A DNA stretch of 45,220 nt from Oscillospiraceae bacterium (lineage in GTDB: Bacteria > Bacillota > Clostridia > Oscillospirales > CAG-272). This document shows positions 24,091 to 31,919 of this stretch, in pieces (positions within the stretch are counted from its first letter, which is position 1; each line of letters starts with the position of its first letter). The DNA lies in NCBI GenBank assembly GCA_015065285.1, contig SVQP01000011.1, forward strand, positions 1-45,220, written 5' to 3'. Both the position numbers and the translations under genes were made by a program. Under the pieces are notes generated by a model. That model did no database searches. It saw nothing but the letters and a program-made list of their open reading frames with translations, and had not been told where the DNA came from.

Positions 24091-24569
24091 GCTGGTTACA
24101 GGTTCTCAACGGTCTGATCTCCTGCACGGTCGCGCTGCTTGGCATTGCCGTTATCTTTGACGTGCCGCCCAAAAAGCTGCTCTTTGCAATGATAGGCAGC
24201 ATGATTTCCTGTGCGCTGATGCTGATCGGAGATAAATTCGGAGTCGATCCGCTCATCACCAACATGGTAGCAACCGCCATCCCTTGCGTGTATTGTGAGA
24301 TCATGGCGCGCGTGCTCAAAACACCCACCACGGTGTTTATGATCCCCACGCTGCTGCCGCTGGTGCCGGGAAGCAGGCTGTATTACACCATGTTTTATTT
24401 GTTCAGCGGCGAGCAGGCGCTGTTCTTGGATAACATGCTGGTTGCAGTCAAGATCTGCACGGGTATTGCGGTTGCCATTATCGTGGTCACGGGTGCTATG
24501 CGCTGGATCGAGGCGGCAAACAAGCAAAGACTTGAAAAAGAAAAGGAAAAAGAAAAGGTCGGGAGATGA
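24087..24569 (+). CDS. Threonine/serine exporter, ThrE-type small subunit (DUF3815-like)
   Basis: This 160-aa protein has four or five membrane segments and completes the ThrE-type exporter begun by the previous gene. The loops carry FDVPPKKLLFAMIGSMISC, a FMIPTLLPLVPGSRLYYTM segment typical of the family, and a very basic Lys/Glu-rich tail (QRLEKEKEKEKVGR). AGGAGG stands before the ATG at 24087, which overlaps the upstream stop codon in an ATGA arrangement. Its stop codon lies inside the loop of the following terminator, so the last codons form half of the hairpin. The protein is close to the usual length for the small subunit. Confidence 0.88.
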   Translation: MSWLQVLNGLISCTVALLGIAVIFDVPPKKLLFAMIGSMISCALMLIGDKFGVDPLITNMVATAIPCVYCEIMARVLKTPTTVFMIPTLLPLVPGSRLYYTMFYLFSGEQALFLDNMLVAVKICTGIAVAIIVVTGAMRWIEAANKQRLEKEKEKEKVGR

Positions 24570-24581
24570 TTCCCGACCTTT
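24554..24581. terminator. Bidirectional terminator overlapping the thrE-type stop codon
   Basis: AAAGGTCGGGA (24554-24564) and TCCCGACCTTT (24571-24581) form a perfect 11-bp stem with the loop GATGAT that contains the stop codon of the upstream gene. Flanking A and T runs let it work for the convergent DUF6472 gene too. Confidence 0.85.
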
Positions 24582-24778
24582 CAGTTTTGCTTTTGCACAC
24601 TTTTATATTCATCGTAAAAGCGGTAATAAGGGCAATAGCCCGTGTTGCGCGAGAGAAAATCGCACATATCGTCCTCGTCCAGAGAAACCAGACAAACGTA
24701 TGCGTCGTATTCCTCGTCGTAATCGTAAAATTCGCAGCTCTCGCAGCTGCCCTGAATCTTTTTCTTTGCTTCTGCCAT
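24581..24778 (-). CDS. DUF6472-like small cysteine-rich protein
   Basis: This 65-aa protein has four Cys in the pattern CESCEFY, CLVSLDEDDMCDF and GYCPYY, spaced like a small metal-binding knuckle, with many Asp, Glu and Tyr residues. It matches my recollection of the DUF6472 family, short proteins common in Clostridia with no known function. The ATG at 24778 follows AAGGAAGG with a 7-nt spacer, and a perfect TTGACA-17-TATAAT promoter lies upstream, so the gene is very likely real despite its length. It is monocistronic, convergent with the thrE-type genes and shares their terminator. A role in metal binding or protein contact is only a guess. Confidence 0.85.
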   Translation of the reverse strand: MAEAKKKIQGSCESCEFYDYDEEYDAYVCLVSLDEDDMCDFLSRNTGYCPYYRFYDEYKSVQKQN

Positions 24779-24802
24779 ACGCTCGCCTTCCTTTCTGCCC
24801 GT

Positions 24803-24831
24803 ATTATATCACACGCGCACAAAAGTGTCAA
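24803..24831 (-). promoter_or_regulatory. Promoter of the DUF6472-like gene
   Basis: On the minus strand TTGACA (24831-24826) and TATAAT (24808-24803) are 17 nt apart, an exact consensus match. Confidence 0.88.
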
Positions 24832-24859
24832 CGCTTGCAGGGGAATTTTTCTTCAGTAC

Positions 24860-24888
24860 TGGACAAAGCACGTAAAACGTGGTATAAT
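24860..24888 (+). promoter_or_regulatory. Promoter of the 218-aa membrane protein gene
   Basis: TGGACA (24860-24865) and TATAAT (24883-24888) are 17 nt apart. Confidence 0.8.
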
Positions 24889-24920
24889 ATATTGAATATG
24901 CAACGAAGGAGGATCCTTTG

Positions 24921-25577
24921 ATGGCAAATAAGAATCAAGCAAGCCTTTCGAAAACAGAAAAATCGCCCAATCAAAAGAAAAGTAAGATCGGATTTGATTG
25001 GATCCGCGTGGTGCTGGGTATTCTCATACTGAGCGTTCTTTTGGTTGTGTCTTTGGATATGATCAACGGTAAGTTTGCCGAAAAGCAGGATGAGCTGATT
25101 GAGGAAAAGGAATCCGATTGGGGCTGGATCGTCATCACCGCAGGGTATACCGTGCCGCTGGTACTGACGTGTGCCGTGCCCGTGGCAATGTGCGCCTTTT
25201 CCAAGCGCGATGCGCAAAGAAAGCACCTGATCAAGGCGCTGATCATTGCGGGCTCTATCTTGATCGTGATTTGCATCGTCTGCCCGGTCACAATATCCGG
25301 TTTGCTTTTGGAAAAGGAATTCTGCGAGCTCATGGAGCAAAAAGCGGATGAGCAAGAGGACTTTATGTACCCCGAGGCGCTGCCCTCTGTTGAAGAGGTC
25401 ACACTCAAGCTGCAGCGCGCCGTGGAATGGACGGCAAAGGCAGGGCTTGGACTTGCGGTGGTCGGCACATATCAGGGTGTGCGCTATAAAAAGCTGCGCG
25501 ACGGGGAAGCGGATGAGGAAATTCCGCCCGAGGAGACAAGCGATGAGCTGCCTGACGTGAATTGGGTAGAACGGTAA
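24921..25577 (+). CDS. Hypothetical membrane protein, 218 aa
   Basis: I do not recognise this protein. It has a basic, Lys/Ser/Asn-rich cytoplasmic N-terminus (about 1-24), a membrane segment near 27-46, two more near 70-92 and 102-127, a charged stretch with Glu/Asp clusters, a weak hydrophobic segment near 168-185, and an acidic Pro/Glu-rich tail. AAGGAGG lies 8 nt before the ATG at 24921; a TTG three bases earlier is less likely. It has its own promoter and ends 86 nt before perR, which also has its own promoter, so it is probably monocistronic. I see no clear link to the neighbouring genes. Confidence 0.75.
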   Translation: MANKNQASLSKTEKSPNQKKSKIGFDWIRVVLGILILSVLLVVSLDMINGKFAEKQDELIEEKESDWGWIVITAGYTVPLVLTCAVPVAMCAFSKRDAQRKHLIKALIIAGSILIVICIVCPVTISGLLLEKEFCELMEQKADEQEDFMYPEALPSVEEVTLKLQRAVEWTAKAGLGLAVVGTYQGVRYKKLRDGEADEEIPPEETSDELPDVNWVER

Positions 25578-25607
25578 AAATTTTTTGAGAAAAATTCATA
25601 AAAGCTA

Positions 25608-25635
25608 TTGACAAATTCATGGGATGTGATATAAT
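25608..25635 (+). promoter_or_regulatory. Promoter of perR
   Basis: TTGACA (25608-25613) and TATAAT (25630-25635) are 16 nt apart. The -10 box runs into an inverted repeat that probably forms the operator. Confidence 0.85.
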
Positions 25636-25652
25636 TAAGACACAATCTTAAT
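25634..25652 (+). promoter_or_regulatory. Probable PerR/Fur-type operator
   Basis: ATTAAGA (25634-25640) and TCTTAAT (25646-25652) form a perfect 7-5-7 inverted repeat overlapping the -10 box and transcription start. Fur-family boxes are AT-rich palindromes of about this size, so self-repression is likely. I see no second copy in the 21-nt gap before rubrerythrin. Confidence 0.6.
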
Positions 25653-25663
25653 AAGGAGCATCT

Positions 25664-26065
25664 ATGAGAACGAGAAAGACCCATCAAACAGAGCTTGTCA
25701 TGCAAGCCGTGTCTGCGTTGGATCATCCCACGGCAAGCGCTGTCCTTGAAACTGTACACGCGCAGGATCCATCGGTCTCAAGAGCAACCGTATTCCGCGT
25801 TCTGGCAGAAGCTGCTGAGAGCGGGGAGTTGCAGCGCCTTGTGTTGGCAGGCAGCTCGGATTGCTTTGACATCACGCTTTGCAAGCACGCGCACATGGTG
25901 TGCCGCACCTGCGGAGCAGTCAGTGACGTGGATCTGCCTGATACCGAGCAGTTGGAAAAGAGTGCTGTCGGTGTATCGGGTGGCTTGATCGAATCCTGCC
26001 ACGTTCAATTTTTCGGGCTGTGCCCGAGCTGTTATGCGAAGACCCAATTAAAAAATAATATTTAA
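25664..26065 (+). CDS. perR: Fur-family regulator, PerR-like
   Basis: This 133-aa regulator has a winged helix (about 1-75; SRATVFRVLAEAAESGELQRL is the recognition helix and wing) and a dimerisation domain. Metal ligands fit PerR: CFDITLCKHAHMVCRTCG gives the Asp, the HxH and the first zinc Cys pair, and CPSC the second pair. PerR senses peroxide through a regulatory metal whose oxidation releases DNA. AAGGAG precedes the ATG. The gene for rubrerythrin, a classic PerR target, follows after 21 nt and is probably co-transcribed. A Zur or Fur role cannot be excluded from sequence, but the context favours PerR. Confidence 0.87.
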   Translation: MRTRKTHQTELVMQAVSALDHPTASAVLETVHAQDPSVSRATVFRVLAEAAESGELQRLVLAGSSDCFDITLCKHAHMVCRTCGAVSDVDLPDTEQLEKSAVGVSGGLIESCHVQFFGLCPSCYAKTQLKNNI

Positions 26066-26086
26066 ATAAAAAGGAGAATTTCACAC

Positions 26087-26626
26087 ATGGAACTCAGAGG
26101 ATCTCAAACCGAAAAGAATTTGATGGCTGCATTTGCAGGCGAATCCCAGGCAAGAAATAAGTACACCTATTATGCATCCAAGGCAAGAAAAGAAGGCTAC
26201 GAGCAGATCGCAGCGATCTTTGAAGAAACCGCAAACAACGAAAAAGAGCACGCAAAGCTGTGGTTCAAGGAGCTGCACGGCGGCGATATTCCGGACACTG
26301 CAACCAACCTGCTGGACGCTGCAGAGGGCGAGAACTATGAGTGGACCGACATGTATGCCGGCTTTGCAAAGACCGCTCGTGAAGAGGGCTTTACCCGTCT
26401 TGCATACCTGTTCGAGGCTGTTGGCAAGATCGAAAAGGAGCATGAGGAAAGATATAGAAAGCTGCTTGGCAACGTAGAGAACAAGATCGTGTTCTCCAAG
26501 GACGGTGAGGCTATCTGGGTTTGCCGTAACTGCGGTCACGTAGTCATTGGTAAGTCTGCTCCCGGCATGTGCCCCGTATGCGCACATCCTCAGGCATACT
26601 TCGAGATCAAGGCTGATAACTATTGA
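26087..26626 (+). CDS. Rubrerythrin
   Basis: This 179-aa protein reduces hydrogen peroxide in anaerobes using a di-iron site and a rubredoxin-type iron. The ferritin-like domain (about 1-140) contains the paired ExxH-type ligands in [31 protein letters not shown] and [12 protein letters not shown]. The rubredoxin domain (about 145-179) has CRNCG and CPVC. Length and order are standard. AAAAGGAG lies upstream of the ATG. It follows perR by 21 nt with no separate promoter, so the two are probably one transcript under PerR control. Codons look highly expressed (many CTG, GCA and AAG). A strong terminator follows. Confidence 0.95.
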   Translation: MELRGSQTEKNLMAAFAGESQARNKYTYYASKARKEGYEQIAAIFEETANNEKEHAKLWFKELHGGDIPDTATNLLDAAEGENYEWTDMYAGFAKTAREEGFTRLAYLFEAVGKIEKEHEERYRKLLGNVENKIVFSKDGEAIWVCRNCGHVVIGKSAPGMCPVCAHPQAYFEIKADNY

Positions 26627-26667
26627 TATTTCTTTTGAAATAAACCCCGGATCATATGTATTTGGTA

Positions 26668-26700
26668 AGCTCCGCAGAGGGAACTCTGCGGAGCTTTTTT
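26668..26700 (+). terminator. Terminator after rubrerythrin
   Basis: AGCTCCGCAGAG (26668-26679) and CTCTGCGGAGCT (26684-26695) form a perfect 12-bp stem with a GGAA loop and a run of Ts. Confidence 0.92.
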
Positions 26701-26838
26701 GCGTGTAGGGGCATGCAATATTCATTAAAAATGTATAAATGCATGAATAAAAACATGGAATATTCATTCAAATGGCAAAATGCACAAAATAAATCTGAGA
26801 AAATAGGGATATTTGTACACTATTTGAGCAAAAAAGGG

Positions 26839-26873
26839 TTGACAAACCGTGAATTTGAATGTATAATTATACA
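26839..26873 (+). promoter_or_regulatory. Promoter and palindromic operator of the amino acid importer
   Basis: TTGACA (26839-26844) and TATAAT (26862-26867) are 17 nt apart. The -10 box lies inside the perfect 14-bp palindrome TGTATAATTATACA (26860-26873), flanked by GAATG and CATTC half-sites. Further A/T-rich half-palindromes (ATTCATT, GCATGAAT, GAATATTCATTC) occur at about 26718-26770. An arginine-repressor type regulator is one possibility. Confidence 0.7.
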
Positions 26874-26918
26874 CACATTCAATCAAGCGGCGTCACCGAC
26901 GCCAAGAAGGAGATTACC

Positions 26919-27731
26919 ATGAAAAAGATTATTGCTATGATGTTGGCTCTGATGCTGGTTATGACCGGTATCGCCGTATTCACCTCTTGCGAGAACGATA
27001 CTCCCGAAGAGACTACCACCGAAGCTCCCACCACCGAAGAAGCGACCACCGAAGCTCCTGCACCCGCAGTGATCAAGATGGCTACCAACGCATACTTCCA
27101 GCCTTATGAATTCTACGATGGCGACCAGATCGTAGGTATCGACGCTGAGATCGCAGCTGCAATTGCAGAAAAGCTGGGCATGACCCTTGAGATCGTGGAT
27201 ATGGAATTTGATTCCATCATCACTGCAGTAAACGAAGGCTCGGTTGATTTCGGTATGGCAGGCATGACCGTAACCGAGGACCGTCAGAAAGAAGTTGATT
27301 TCTCCATCTCTTATGCAAACGGTGTTCAGTCCATCATCGTAAAGGAAGGCTCTTCCATTACCTGCGCTGACGACCTGTATGCAGAGGGCGCATCCTACAA
27401 GGTAGGCGTTCAGCTGGGCACCACCGGCGACATTTATGCAACCGGTGATTTCGGCGCCGAGAACGTTACCACCTACTCCAACGGTAACGAAGCAGTTCTG
27501 GCTCTGCTGGGCGGCGACGTTGACTGCGTGATCATCGATAACGAGCCCGCTAAGGCTCTGGTAGCTGCAAACAAAGGTCTGAACATTCTGGAGACCGCTT
27601 ATGCAAACGAGGACTATGCGATCTGCGTAAAGAAGGGCAACTCCGAGCTGCTGGCTAAGATCGACCAGGCAATCAAGGATCTGACCGCTGACGGTACCAT
27701 CGACGCAATCATCGCAAAGTACATCAAGTAA
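26919..27731 (+). CDS. Amino acid ABC transporter, substrate-binding lipoprotein
   Basis: This 270-aa lipoprotein captures a polar amino acid outside the cell for the ABC importer encoded next. The signal peptide ends in VFTSC (lipid-modified Cys24), followed by a Thr/Glu/Pro-rich linker (about 28-50). The binding fold of family 3 follows: ATNAYFQPYEFYDGDQIVGIDAE-type start, MAGMTVTEDRQKEVDFS with the carboxylate-binding Arg, GVQLGTTGD, and an acidic C-terminal lobe. AAGGAG lies 6 nt before the ATG at 26919; a short GGCGTC/GACGCC hairpin sits just upstream and may stabilise the mRNA. Codon usage suggests high expression. The exact amino acid cannot be read; arginine, glutamine or cystine are all possible. 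Confidence 0.93.
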   Translation: MKKIIAMMLALMLVMTGIAVFTSCENDTPEETTTEAPTTEEATTEAPAPAVIKMATNAYFQPYEFYDGDQIVGIDAEIAAAIAEKLGMTLEIVDMEFDSIITAVNEGSVDFGMAGMTVTEDRQKEVDFSISYANGVQSIIVKEGSSITCADDLYAEGASYKVGVQLGTTGDIYATGDFGAENVTTYSNGNEAVLALLGGDVDCVIIDNEPAKALVAANKGLNILETAYANEDYAICVKKGNSELLAKIDQAIKDLTADGTIDAIIAKYIK

Positions 27732-27752
27732 GACCCAAAGGTCATCCGAAAA

Positions 27753-27782
27753 CGTGGGATGGGAAACCATCCCATGTTTTTT
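27753..27782 (+). terminator. Partial terminator between binding protein and permease
   Basis: CGTGGGATGG (27753-27762) and CCATCCCATG (27767-27776) form a 10-bp stem with one G-U pair, a GAAA loop and six Ts. Read-through is needed for the permease and ATPase genes, so it probably raises the ratio of binding protein to membrane components. Confidence 0.75.
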
Positions 27783-27818
27783 GAGGTTCAGAAGAGAAGT
27801 TGTGAAAGGAACGCTTAC

Positions 27819-29228
27819 ATGAAACAGCCTTTACCGCAAAAGAAAAAAAGACTGATCATCAACCTGAGTCTGGTTGGGATATGCATCTTGCTGGTCGCGG
27901 GCGTGTTTGTGGCGGATGCCATTGCAAACCGTCAAAGTGATCTGGAGCTGACCCCTGAGCAGGCACAGACCTATATTGAGCAAACGTTGGCATCTCTGCC
28001 CACCGCGGGTGCAGAGTGCTCTGTATATACGGTAGAGAACACCACCATTCAGGTGCTTTCCGTCCAGCCGGGGGCTGCGCGCGAATTTGTAGCGCGCGTC
28101 AAGTACACCACACCCGACGTTCGCGGCATGTACGAGGCGCACAAGAATGATCTGTTCGTTTCGGTCATGGAATACGCACAGAAGAGACAAGAGCAAGGCA
28201 AAAAGGTCAATGCCACGGGTATTCAGATCCACGTGGAGGGCTACGTCAAGTCTCTGCTCGAGGCACAGGAGTACGTCAGCGGTGAGGTTGACGTGTATTT
28301 CTACGATACCCGTGCGGAGCAGCCCGTGATGTATCTGTCCGACGAGGCGATCGACGCTTTGCTTGGCGGCTACGTAACGGTCAAGGATGATATCAAAAAT
28401 ACCATGTCCTTTACCATGAACGGTGAGACTGTGTCGATTGAAAACGACAACACCTTCCGTAACGGTATCAACCAGTGCTTTGGTATGTCCAACTACGATT
28501 CCGAAATTCCGGATACCTCCTCTCCCTTGCAGCAAAAGTTCAATGACCTTGGCGATGAGTTTTACCGCAATTTCATTGAGAAAAACCGTTGGTTGTATCT
28601 GGTAGAGGGCCTTGGCAATACGCTGGCAATCACTGCGCTTGCGCTTTTGCTGGGTATTGTGCTGGGTGTTGTTACTGCGCTGATCCGCATTGTGCATGAT
28701 AAGACCGACAAGCTGTATTATCTGGATAAGGTGGCCGGGCTGTATATTTCCGCCATTCGCGGCACTCCCGTTATGGTGCAGCTGCTTATTATCTATTTCG
28801 TGCTGCTTTTGCCCGTGGGTATTGAAAAGTTCCCGGCAGCGGTGCTGTGCTTTGGCTTGAACTCGGGCGCGTACGTATCCGAGATCATCCGCGGCGGTAT
28901 CATGTCCATCGATCAGGGGCAAACCGAAGCGGGCAGATCACTTGGCTTTGGCTTCTGGCCCACCATGTGGCACATTGTCATTCCGCAGGCATTCAAGGTG
29001 GTGCTGCCTTCCTTGTGTAACGAGTTTATCACGCTGCTCAAGGAGACCTCGGTTGCATTCTACATTGGTGTTGCGGACCTGACGCGCGGCGGCATCAAGA
29101 TCCGCTCGCAAACCTACAGTAACTTTATGCCGCTTTTGGCGGTGGCATTGATCTATTTTGTGCTGGTGCTTGGGCTGACCAAGCTGGTTGGCATGCTGGA
29201 AAGGAGGTTGCGTAAGAGTGAACGGTAA
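27819..29228 (+). CDS. Amino acid ABC transporter permease with extracytoplasmic N-terminal domain
   Basis: This 469-aa protein is about twice the length of a usual HisM/ArtQ-type permease. After a basic start there is a membrane segment (about 12-32), then some 230 residues that should lie outside the cell, and the permease domain from about 260 on. That domain has about five segments and the coupling-helix region [20 protein letters not shown] that contacts the ATPase. The outer domain shows no binding-protein motif I recognise. The ATG at 27819, with AAAGGA before it, is preferred over an upstream in-frame codon. A hairpin with a T run lies before it, and the ATPase gene overlaps its end by 11 nt. 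Confidence 0.9.
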   Translation: MKQPLPQKKKRLIINLSLVGICILLVAGVFVADAIANRQSDLELTPEQAQTYIEQTLASLPTAGAECSVYTVENTTIQVLSVQPGAAREFVARVKYTTPDVRGMYEAHKNDLFVSVMEYAQKRQEQGKKVNATGIQIHVEGYVKSLLEAQEYVSGEVDVYFYDTRAEQPVMYLSDEAIDALLGGYVTVKDDIKNTMSFTMNGETVSIENDNTFRNGINQCFGMSNYDSEIPDTSSPLQQKFNDLGDEFYRNFIEKNRWLYLVEGLGNTLAITALALLLGIVLGVVTALIRIVHDKTDKLYYLDKVAGLYISAIRGTPVMVQLLIIYFVLLLPVGIEKFPAAVLCFGLNSGAYVSEIIRGGIMSIDQGQTEAGRSLGFGFWPTMWHIVIPQAFKVVLPSLCNEFITLLKETSVAFYIGVADLTRGGIKIRSQTYSNFMPLLAVALIYFVLVLGLTKLVGMLERRLRKSER

Positions 29229-29961
29229 TGATACGATTATCAGTGTCAGAGGCCTTGCCAAGCATTATGATGGCGGCGTACACGCGCTGGACGGCGTGGA
29301 TATGGACGTCAGCCGTGGCGAGGTTGTGGTGATTATCGGGCCTTCGGGTAGCGGTAAATCCACGCTTTTGCGCTCTCTGAACCTGCTGGAGACCCCCACC
29401 TCGGGGCAGATCCTGGTAGGTGGCGTGGATCTGATGGACAGAAAGACCAACATTAACCTGCACCGTCAGAAGATGGGCATGGTGTTCCAGCATTTCAATT
29501 TGTTCCCGCACATGACTGTGCTCAAGAATATGACGCTCGCACCCAGAAAGCTGCTGAAAAAGAGCCGCGCACAGGCAGAGGAAAAAGCTATGGAGCTTTT
29601 GCAAACGGTAGGGCTTGCCGATCGTGCCGAGGCGTATCCCAGCCAGCTCTCGGGCGGACAAAAGCAGAGAATTGCCATTGTGCGCGCGCTGTGCATGGAG
29701 CCTGACGTCATGCTGTTTGACGAGCCGACCTCGGCACTCGACCCCGAAATGGTAGGCGAGGTACTGGAGGTTATGAAGGATCTGGCGCGCAAGGGCATGA
29801 CCATGCTGGTGGTCACGCACGAAATGGGCTTTGCCCGTGAGGTTGCTACGCGTGTGGTATTTATGGATGGCGGCGTGATCGTGGAACAGGGAACTCCTGC
29901 AGAAATTTTTGATGCCCCCAAGAGTGACCGCCTCAAGAATTTCTTGGCGAAGGTGCTGTAA
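29218..29961 (+). CDS. Amino acid ABC transporter ATP-binding protein
   Basis: This 247-aa ATPase powers the importer formed with the two preceding genes. Walker A is GPSGSGKST, the Q-loop follows in [14 protein letters not shown], the signature is LSGGQKQR, Walker [14 protein letters not shown] and the H-loop VVTHEMGFA. This is the pattern of GlnQ/HisP-type proteins. The start is probably the GTG at 29218, with AAGGAGG 10 nt before it and inside the permease gene; an ATG at 29188 has no good ribosome binding site. The two genes overlap by 11 nt, so expression is coupled. It is the last gene of the operon. Confidence 0.93.
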   Translation: MNGNDTIISVRGLAKHYDGGVHALDGVDMDVSRGEVVVIIGPSGSGKSTLLRSLNLLETPTSGQILVGGVDLMDRKTNINLHRQKMGMVFQHFNLFPHMTVLKNMTLAPRKLLKKSRAQAEEKAMELLQTVGLADRAEAYPSQLSGGQKQRIAIVRALCMEPDVMLFDEPTSALDPEMVGEVLEVMKDLARKGMTMLVVTHEMGFAREVATRVVFMDGGVIVEQGTPAEIFDAPKSDRLKNFLAKVL

Positions 29962-29983
29962 TCAGATAGGACGCCCAAAACTC

Positions 29984-30345
29984 ACGAAAGTTTTTGATCG
30001 ACCTTTTTTTAAAAAGGTCGCGGGGGCGGGGCAGAGCCCCGCATAACGCCGTTTTAATTTGCGAAGCAAATACGTTCTTCTTTTGCGGCAATTTTGCCAA
30101 AAAGAACGGAGAGAATTATCTCAATGTAATAAATAAGGGAGCTACCTTGCATAGGTAACTCCCTTTGCTGTTTATGTGAGAAAACCGTTTGCGTTCTTTT
30201 TGAGCAAGCAGCTGCAAAAGAAGAACGTATTTGCTTCGCAAATTAAAACAGCGTGGTCAGGTTTCGCGCCTGCGGGCGCGACGAGGGCACCGCCCTCGAC
30301 CTGCAAACTTTTGAAAAGTTTGATCAAAACTTTCGCAAATTTGAG
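29984..30345. repeat. Compound nested inverted-repeat region
   Basis: This 402-nt gap holds no gene. A perfect 36-bp inverted repeat (30051-30086 and 30214-30249, containing GTTTTAATTTGCGAAGC) encloses a hairpin at 30133-30165 (AAGGGAG...CTCCCTT with a mismatch). Outside it lie a CGACCTTTTT/AAAAAGGTCG hairpin (29999-30020), a GCGGGGC/GCCCCGC hairpin (about 30026-30042) and, on the right, GAGGGC/GCCCTC and CAAACTTTTGAAAAGTTTG hairpins. The left and right ends are related to each other as inverted copies. Confidence 0.75.
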
Positions 30346-30363
30346 TTTGCCGTGCGGCAAGAC

Positions 30364-31269
30364 TTATCCGTGACGGTATTTCTCCCATGCGTTTTTGCTC
30401 TGGCGGTGTGCTTTTTCTTTCTTGACCTCGCGCTCGAATTCCAAACGCTCCAACCAATTGGCAAAGACAAAGCCACCAAAGACGTAGGTGCCCCAAATGT
30501 CCTGCATGCCGTTGTCCATCTCAAATTCCTTGTAATCGGTCTCCAGCGGCTTGAGCGTGACCATGCGCGCCTTGTTTCCGTAGCTGGAAGCCTGCACCAC
30601 CATGGTCATACCGGTCACGTCGGGCTTATAATCGTCCTGCACAATGCCCGCACCTTTTTCATCAGGCTCCTTAAAGCCGTATACGCGCACGGGTGTGGGG
30701 CAGAACAGCATGACCTTGACCAGCTTTTGATCGGGGCGCACGAAAATATCGTCCGTCTCAAATTTGAGCTTTTTCTTGACGGGGAAGAGGAACATGGGCT
30801 TGGTGAAAAAGCGCAGCGTGCTCTGCATGGTGGCATGCGTGCGGTTAAAGGTGACCTGGGTTTTACGGATCAGCAGCGGCATATATTTGACTGCAAAAAC
30901 CTCTTCGCCCGCGTCAATGATCATATCGGGACCCTTGCGCGCAAAGAACGCGGTGGTCAGCTCGTTGTGTCTGACCTTGAGCCGATACCCCTGCTTTTTG
31001 CAAGCACGACGGATCATGCGCATGGATTTGGATCTGTAATGCGCAATGACCAGCAAAACAGCCGTCACTGCAGCCGCAACGCCAAGCACCGGCACCAAAA
31101 AAGCGATCCAACCGTGCATGTAGAACAGCGCGGCGCCGATCAGAATAAAGGGCGTGATATACAAAATACCAATAAATATGATCAAAAGGACGGATGCCAA
31201 GCCGGGCAAGAACCATATCAGCTTTTCCAGCTTCTCATCATTTAGTCGGCGCGGGGGATATGATTTCAT
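30364..31269 (-). CDS. Hypothetical membrane protein, 301 aa
   Basis: I do not recognise this protein. It has two hydrophobic segments near the N-terminus (about 20-46 and 50-76) and a cytoplasmic part of about 220 residues. That part begins with a basic helix (RSKSMRMIRRACKKQGY), continues with beta-rich segments typical of a small soluble domain, and ends in a charged tail rich in Glu, Lys and Arg. GGAGG precedes the ATG, and a perfect TTGACA-17-TATAAT promoter lies upstream, so it is monocistronic. The downstream side is the compound inverted-repeat region. The domain after the membrane pair suggests a sensor or scaffold, but I cannot support a function. Confidence 0.78.
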   Translation of the reverse strand: MKSYPPRRLNDEKLEKLIWFLPGLASVLLIIFIGILYITPFILIGAALFYMHGWIAFLVPVLGVAAAVTAVLLVIAHYRSKSMRMIRRACKKQGYRLKVRHNELTTAFFARKGPDMIIDAGEEVFAVKYMPLLIRKTQVTFNRTHATMQSTLRFFTKPMFLFPVKKKLKFETDDIFVRPDQKLVKVMLFCPTPVRVYGFKEPDEKGAGIVQDDYKPDVTGMTMVVQASSYGNKARMVTLKPLETDYKEFEMDNGMQDIWGTYVFGGFVFANWLERLEFEREVKKEKAHRQSKNAWEKYRHG

Positions 31270-31313
31270 GATATACCTCCAAAAGCGGTCAAGCGAACGC
31301 TTGTTATATTCAC

Positions 31314-31342
31314 ATTATAGCAGAATGCGTTCCGCGTGTCAA
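31314..31342 (-). promoter_or_regulatory. Promoter of the 301-aa membrane protein gene
   Basis: On the minus strand TTGACA (31342-31337) and TATAAT (31319-31314) are 17 nt apart. A CAAGCG/CGCTTG hairpin lies in the leader just before the ribosome binding site. Confidence 0.85.
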
Positions 31343-31403
31343 TAGGCTTGGCGAAAATATTTGAAAAATTTTTCTGAATTATCCGCAAAGAGTGGGTAAA
31401 ACA

Positions 31404-31432
31404 TTGACATATTTCGGCAAAAGATATATAAT
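31404..31432 (+). promoter_or_regulatory. Promoter of the TM2-domain gene
   Basis: TTGACA (31404-31409) and TATAAT (31427-31432) are 17 nt apart. Confidence 0.88.
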
Positions 31433-31464
31433 ACACGTATACTGAATTACATTTGGAGGTTATT

Positions 31465-31833
31465 ATGGCAGATTTTCAGGAATACGTAGAGTACGAAAGT
31501 GAAGTGAAGCCCTGCGTTTCCAGCAAGAGTAAGGTGGCAACCGGTTTGCTTGCAATTTTCTTGGGCAACTGGGGTGTTGACCAGTTTTATTTAGGAAAAG
31601 TTGGAGGCGGTATTGCTTCCATTTGTATTACACTCGGCGTAATGCTGATGGCATTCCCTGTGGGAATTGCAGTAGGCATCCTTACTCTTCTCACGGGAGG
31701 ACTTGCTGCCCTTTTGGCTGTTCCGATTGGTATTGTAGTTGGTCTTGCGGCTTGGGTTTGGCCTGTTATTCGCGCAATTCAGGCATTTACCGGCAAGGCA
31801 AAGGATGCCAACGGCAATCCCATTTTGAACTAA
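31465..31833 (+). CDS. TM2-domain membrane protein
   Basis: This 122-aa protein has a soluble acidic N-terminus (about 1-25) and a TM2-type membrane domain: LLAIFLGNWGVDQFYLGKVGGGIASI contains the family motif of a short helix, a polar turn and a second helix. A further long hydrophobic stretch (about 62-105) follows, longer than in the simplest TM2 proteins, which are mostly 60-80 residues. The family is widespread and of unknown function. TTGGAGG lies 5 nt before the ATG at 31465. It has its own promoter and terminator, so it is monocistronic. Codons use more A and T in third positions than its neighbours. Confidence 0.85.
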   Translation: MADFQEYVEYESEVKPCVSSKSKVATGLLAIFLGNWGVDQFYLGKVGGGIASICITLGVMLMAFPVGIAVGILTLLTGGLAALLAVPIGIVVGLAAWVWPVIRAIQAFTGKAKDANGNPILN

Positions 31834-31850
31834 AGACAGCTGAATAAGTA

Positions 31851-31885
31851 AAACCGCTCTCGGTGAGAACCGAGAGCGGTTTTTT
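31851..31885 (+). terminator. Terminator after the TM2-domain gene
   Basis: ACCGCTCTCGGT (31853-31864) and ACCGAGAGCGGT (31869-31880) form a perfect 12-bp stem with a GAGA loop and a T run. Confidence 0.92.
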
Positions 31886-31919
31886 GTGAAAAAAATGTTT
31901 GGTTTCTTGGCGAAAACTG

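Noticed and set aside
30253-31245. A 330-codon plus-strand frame opposite the 301-aa membrane protein
   Set aside because: The minus-strand gene has a consensus promoter, a ribosome binding site and clear membrane segments; the plus-strand frame begins inside a repeat and has none.
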